The notes under the pieces: model-generated
Database searches by the model: none
Told to the model about the DNA's origin: nothing
The model's input: only the letters and a program-made list of their open reading frames with translations
NCBI GenBank assembly: GCA_943330745.2
Contig: CALQIX020000028.1
Coordinates: 1-46,453 of the forward strand
Reading direction: 5' to 3'
From: Lishizhenia tianjinensis
Lineage (GTDB): Bacteria > Bacteroidota > Bacteroidia > Flavobacteriales_D > Crocinitomicaceae
DNA: 46,453 nt
Program-made: the position numbers and the translations under genes
Shown: one piece after another, positions 44,078-46,453 of the stretch
Position numbering within the stretch: the first letter of the stretch is position 1
How the letters are laid out: each line of letters begins with the position of its first letter

Positions 44078-44311
44078 TTAAGCGTTTTTTTCAATGTATG
44101 AAACGGCATCTCCAACCGTTTGGATAGTTTCCGCTTGATCATCTGGAATGGCAATATTGAATTCTTTTTCAAATTCCATGATTAATTCCACAGTATCTAA
44201 TGAATCTGCTCCTAGGTCATTTGTAAAGCTAGCTCCATCTGTTACTTCTGTTTCTTCAACACTTAATTTATCTACGATAATAGAAATAACTTTTGATCTG
44301 ATATCTGACAT
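44078..44311 (-). CDS. acpP: Acyl carrier protein
   Basis: A 77-residue acidic four-helix protein that carries growing acyl chains on phosphopantetheine. The attachment site is Ser37 in [16 protein letters not shown]. Length and sequence are typical. It is the first gene of the acpP-fabF-rnc cluster and divergent from purN. A minus-strand TTTCTTTG near 44344-44351, one mismatch from TAnnTTTG, may be the -7 element. Confidence 0.97.
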   Translation of the reverse strand: MSDIRSKVISIIVDKLSVEETEVTDGASFTNDLGADSLDTVELIMEFEKEFNIAIPDDQAETIQTVGDAVSYIEKNA

Positions 44312-44473
44312 TTTTTATTTTTTAATTGGTTAACAAGGTGCAAAGAAAAAAACAATCACTCAAAAATCAAAATTATTCACCACTTAATTTGATAATAAAA
44401 CGAATCGGGCTAATTAAAACTCTGTCAAAATCAGTTAAATGCGATTTTTTCATCACTTTTAAACTACTTGTTT

Positions 44474-44481
44474 TACTTTTG
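44474..44481 (+). promoter_or_regulatory. -7 promoter element (TACTTTTG) for purN
   Basis: A TAnnTTTG match only 3 bases before the first purN ATG (44485) and 9 before the second (44491). Transcription would start at or inside the first ATG, so the mRNA is probably leaderless or begins at the second ATG. Confidence 0.5.
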
Positions 44482-44484
44482 TGA

Positions 44485-45072
44485 ATGAATATGGGTGAAA
44501 AAATAGCTGTTTTTATTTCAGGAAAGGGTTCAAATGCAAGAAAGCTTCAAGAATTTTTTGCCTCGGATGAATTTATACGAGTTGTTTTGGTTCTCTCTGA
44601 AAAAGAAAATCCAGTATTGGAGAGTTGGTGTCGCGAAAGATCAGTTTCATTTTTAGTCATCGATGCAGGAAAGGCTTCAAATCATGAATATCTTCATACT
44701 ATTTGTTTAAAAAGCGACATTCAATGGATTATACTTGCGGGTTATTTGAAAAAAATCCCTGAGAAATTACTCCATTCATTTCCAAATAGAATTATAAACA
44801 TTCACCCTTCGCTGTTGCCAAAATTTGGAGGAAAAGGAATGTATGGAGATTTTGTTCATCAAGCAGTTTTAGATGCACATGAAAAAGAATCTGGTATTAC
44901 CATACATTTAGTTAATGAAGAGTATGATAAAGGAGAAATTTTAGCTCAATATAATTTTAAATTAGATTTTTCGGAAACAATTGAGAGCTTACGTACTAAA
45001 ATTCAATTAACCGAACATCTTCATTTCCCAACCGTTGTACGTGATTTTATTTTGAAAAAAAACCAGAAATGA
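44485..45072 (+). CDS. purN: Phosphoribosylglycinamide formyltransferase
   Basis: A 195-residue enzyme that transfers a formyl group from 10-formyltetrahydrofolate to GAR, step three of purine synthesis. Seen: the phosphate-binding N-terminus AVFISGKGSNARKL, and the catalytic trio Asn105 and His107 in NIHPSLLPKF and Asp148 in NEEYDKGEIL. Length matches single-domain PurN. Two ATGs (44485 and 44491) are possible; the promoter position favours the second slightly. It overlaps hutI by 4 bases (ATGA), so the two are coupled although the pathways differ. Confidence 0.95.
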   Translation: MNMGEKIAVFISGKGSNARKLQEFFASDEFIRVVLVLSEKENPVLESWCRERSVSFLVIDAGKASNHEYLHTICLKSDIQWIILAGYLKKIPEKLLHSFPNRIINIHPSLLPKFGGKGMYGDFVHQAVLDAHEKESGITIHLVNEEYDKGEILAQYNFKLDFSETIESLRTKIQLTEHLHFPTVVRDFILKKNQK

Positions 45073-46301
45073 GAAAGCAATTATTTAAAAACATTAAGGG
45101 TCTTGTTTTAGCTGGCGAGGATTTGCCAACTCTTTTGAGAGGTTCTGAAATGAATGATTTACCTGTGATTTATAATGCTTTCTTGGCTCTTGAAGATGGT
45201 GAAGTGATTGCCTATGGTCCAATGGCTGAATGGGAGGGAATTATTGATTGGAGAGATTTAGAAGTAATTGATGCCGAAGGTAAATTTGTTTTGCCTGCTT
45301 TTTGTGATTCTCATACACATACTGTTTTTGCCAAAACTCGAGAGGAAGAATTTGTTGACCGCATTAAAGGATTGTCGTATGAAGAAATTGCACTGAATGG
45401 TGGCGGAATTCTTAATTCGGCAGGTAGACTGCAACAAATGGATGAGGATCAATTGTTTTTTCTAGCGATTCAGAGAATTGAGAAAATGATCGCATGCGGG
45501 ACTGGAGCACTAGAAATTAAAACGGGATATGGACTTAGTGTCGATGCTGAGTTAAAAATGTTGCGCGTAATAAATCAACTTAAATCTCACTTTTCCATAC
45601 CCATTAAAGCAACTTTGTTAGCAGCGCATGCTTTCCCTATTGAATTCAAAGATAATCATCGAGGTTATATAGATCTAATAATAAACGAAATCATTCCTGT
45701 TGTACAAATAGAGAAACTTGCAGATTATATAGATGTTTTTTGTGAACGTAATTATTTTTCAGTCGCTGAAATGGAAGAGATTTTATTGGCGGGTATTAAT
45801 GCAGGCTTGAAGCCTAAAGTTCATGTTAATCAATTTTCTTCTATGGGAGGCTTGCAAAAAGCAATAGAATTAAATGCGCTCTCTGTGGATCATTTAGAGG
45901 AATTGACAGATTTGGATATATCAGCATTGAAATCTGGGGTTAGTATACCCGTTTTTCTACCTGGTTGTTCTCATTTTTTATCTATTCCATATGGTGATGC
46001 TAAAAAGTTGGTTGAGGAAAACATTCCTTTTGCATTGGCAAGTGATTTTAATCCGGGCTCTACCCCTTGCTATAATTTATTTGTTATTTGGTCTTTAGCA
46101 TGCATTAAAATGCGATTAACACCAGAGCAAGCATTGATTGCCTTAACCGTTAATGCCGCTGCCGCAATGGAGTTAAGCACAACGCATGGAACGATTTCTC
46201 TTGGTAAAAAACCAGGTATTATACTCACAAAAGAAATTCCTAATTTGGCATACATTCCCTATTCATTTGGTGAAAATTTAATCGAACAGGTATTTGTTTA
46301 G
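45069..46301 (+). CDS. hutI: Imidazolonepropionase
   Basis: A 410-residue amidohydrolase that opens imidazolone-5-propionate to N-formimino-glutamate, the third step of histidine degradation. Metal ligands His82 and His84 are in FCDSHTHTVFA. Further landmarks are GTGALEIKTGYGLS, LLAAHAFP, DVFCER, VNQFSSMGG, SVDHLEEL and ASDFNPGSTPC with the metal-binding Asp. Length is normal. The other hut genes are not in the window. The ATG overlaps the purN stop. Confidence 0.95.
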   Translation: MRKQLFKNIKGLVLAGEDLPTLLRGSEMNDLPVIYNAFLALEDGEVIAYGPMAEWEGIIDWRDLEVIDAEGKFVLPAFCDSHTHTVFAKTREEEFVDRIKGLSYEEIALNGGGILNSAGRLQQMDEDQLFFLAIQRIEKMIACGTGALEIKTGYGLSVDAELKMLRVINQLKSHFSIPIKATLLAAHAFPIEFKDNHRGYIDLIINEIIPVVQIEKLADYIDVFCERNYFSVAEMEEILLAGINAGLKPKVHVNQFSSMGGLQKAIELNALSVDHLEELTDLDISALKSGVSIPVFLPGCSHFLSIPYGDAKKLVEENIPFALASDFNPGSTPCYNLFVIWSLACIKMRLTPEQALIALTVNAAAAMELSTTHGTISLGKKPGIILTKEIPNLAYIPYSFGENLIEQVFV

Positions 46302-46335
46302 TTAACATCACCAATACATAGAGCACATAAATGGA

Positions 46336-46453
46336 TTACCTCAATAAAGTAACATGACCGACCATGATACGATTTCCGAGTTTAACATCTTCATAGATTA
46401 GTTTCCAGGTATAAATTCCATCTTGGCAATTTTTCCCAAAAGCTCTCCCGTCC
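46336..46453 (-). CDS. C-terminus of a T9SS type B cargo protein (5' part outside window)
   Basis: Reading the minus strand from 46452 to a TAA at 46338-46336 gives 38 residues, DGRAFGKNCQDGIYTWKL followed by a segment ending VGHVTLLR. This matches the end of the gliding-motility-associated sorting domain (WDG...DG.YTWKI...GHV.LLR), as in the complete cargo genes at 7484 and 39678. The rest of the gene lies beyond the right edge. It is convergent with hutI, 34 bases away. Confidence 0.85.
   Translation of the reverse strand, partial: DGRAFGKNCQDGIYTWKLIYEDVKLGNRIMVGHVTLLR

Noticed and set aside
1..46453. tRNA, rRNA, riboswitch, insertion sequence or phage attachment site
   Set aside because: I looked in the gaps and saw no cloverleaf, conserved rRNA segment, transposase or flanking terminal repeats that could be supported.

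Overview
The window looks like a chromosomal segment from a member of the Bacteroidetes, most likely order Flavobacteriales and perhaps near Fluviicola/Crocinitomicaceae. Three things point there. The DNA is AT-rich. At least five genes end in type IX secretion (T9SS) C-terminal sorting domains. Several genes have a TAnnTTTG -7 promoter element, the Bacteroidetes type. No T9SS machinery, rRNA, tRNA, insertion sequence or CRISPR array is visible. The finer placement is inference from gene content only.

Layout. 1-7484 is the 3' part of a giant repetitive secreted protein with a type B (gliding-motility-type) sorting domain, followed by a small lipoprotein. 7871-9213 is a small accessory pocket: an XRE regulator divergent from a secreted protein across a perfect 15-bp inverted repeat, then a frameshifted MNT-type nucleotidyltransferase. 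9234-12614 is the fused, B12-dependent isobutyryl-CoA mutase IcmF. 12711-16353 is a leftward three-gene unit (CotH-domain protein, lipoprotein, DUF2490 outer membrane protein). The only gap above 300 bases follows it. 16732-19528 holds a DUF2461 protein and an S9 peptidase. An XRE regulator and an orphan histidine kinase overlapping gpmI follow.

22487-25280 is the haem-precursor operon hemA-hemC-hemD, leftward. 25444-28875 holds an outer membrane protein paired with an HTH protein, and an LpoB/CsgG-like N-terminus joined to a predicted barrel. 28948-34620 holds a small CxxC membrane protein, a TPR lipoprotein with a multipass membrane protein, a fatty acid desaturase, a YjbR-like protein, an Hsp15-like S4 protein and an M1 metallopeptidase. 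34626-39596 is a leftward run: RidA, a TPR membrane protein, a 65-residue unknown, a SAM methyltransferase and an FG-GAP/SprB T9SS cargo protein. 39678-41747 is a second type B cargo gene. acpP-fabF-rnc, a conserved fatty-acid/RNase III cluster, runs leftward with a small membrane protein. Divergent from it lie purN and hutI. The last 118 bases encode the C-terminus of another type B cargo protein.

Taken together, housekeeping modules (haem synthesis, glycolysis, fatty acid and purine synthesis, histidine degradation) are interspersed with surface and secreted proteins. The least explained parts are the XRE/inverted-repeat/secreted-protein module at 7871-8840, the damaged MNT gene beside it, the CotH-lipoprotein-DUF2490 unit, and the stop-start-coupled 65-residue gene at 38380-38577.
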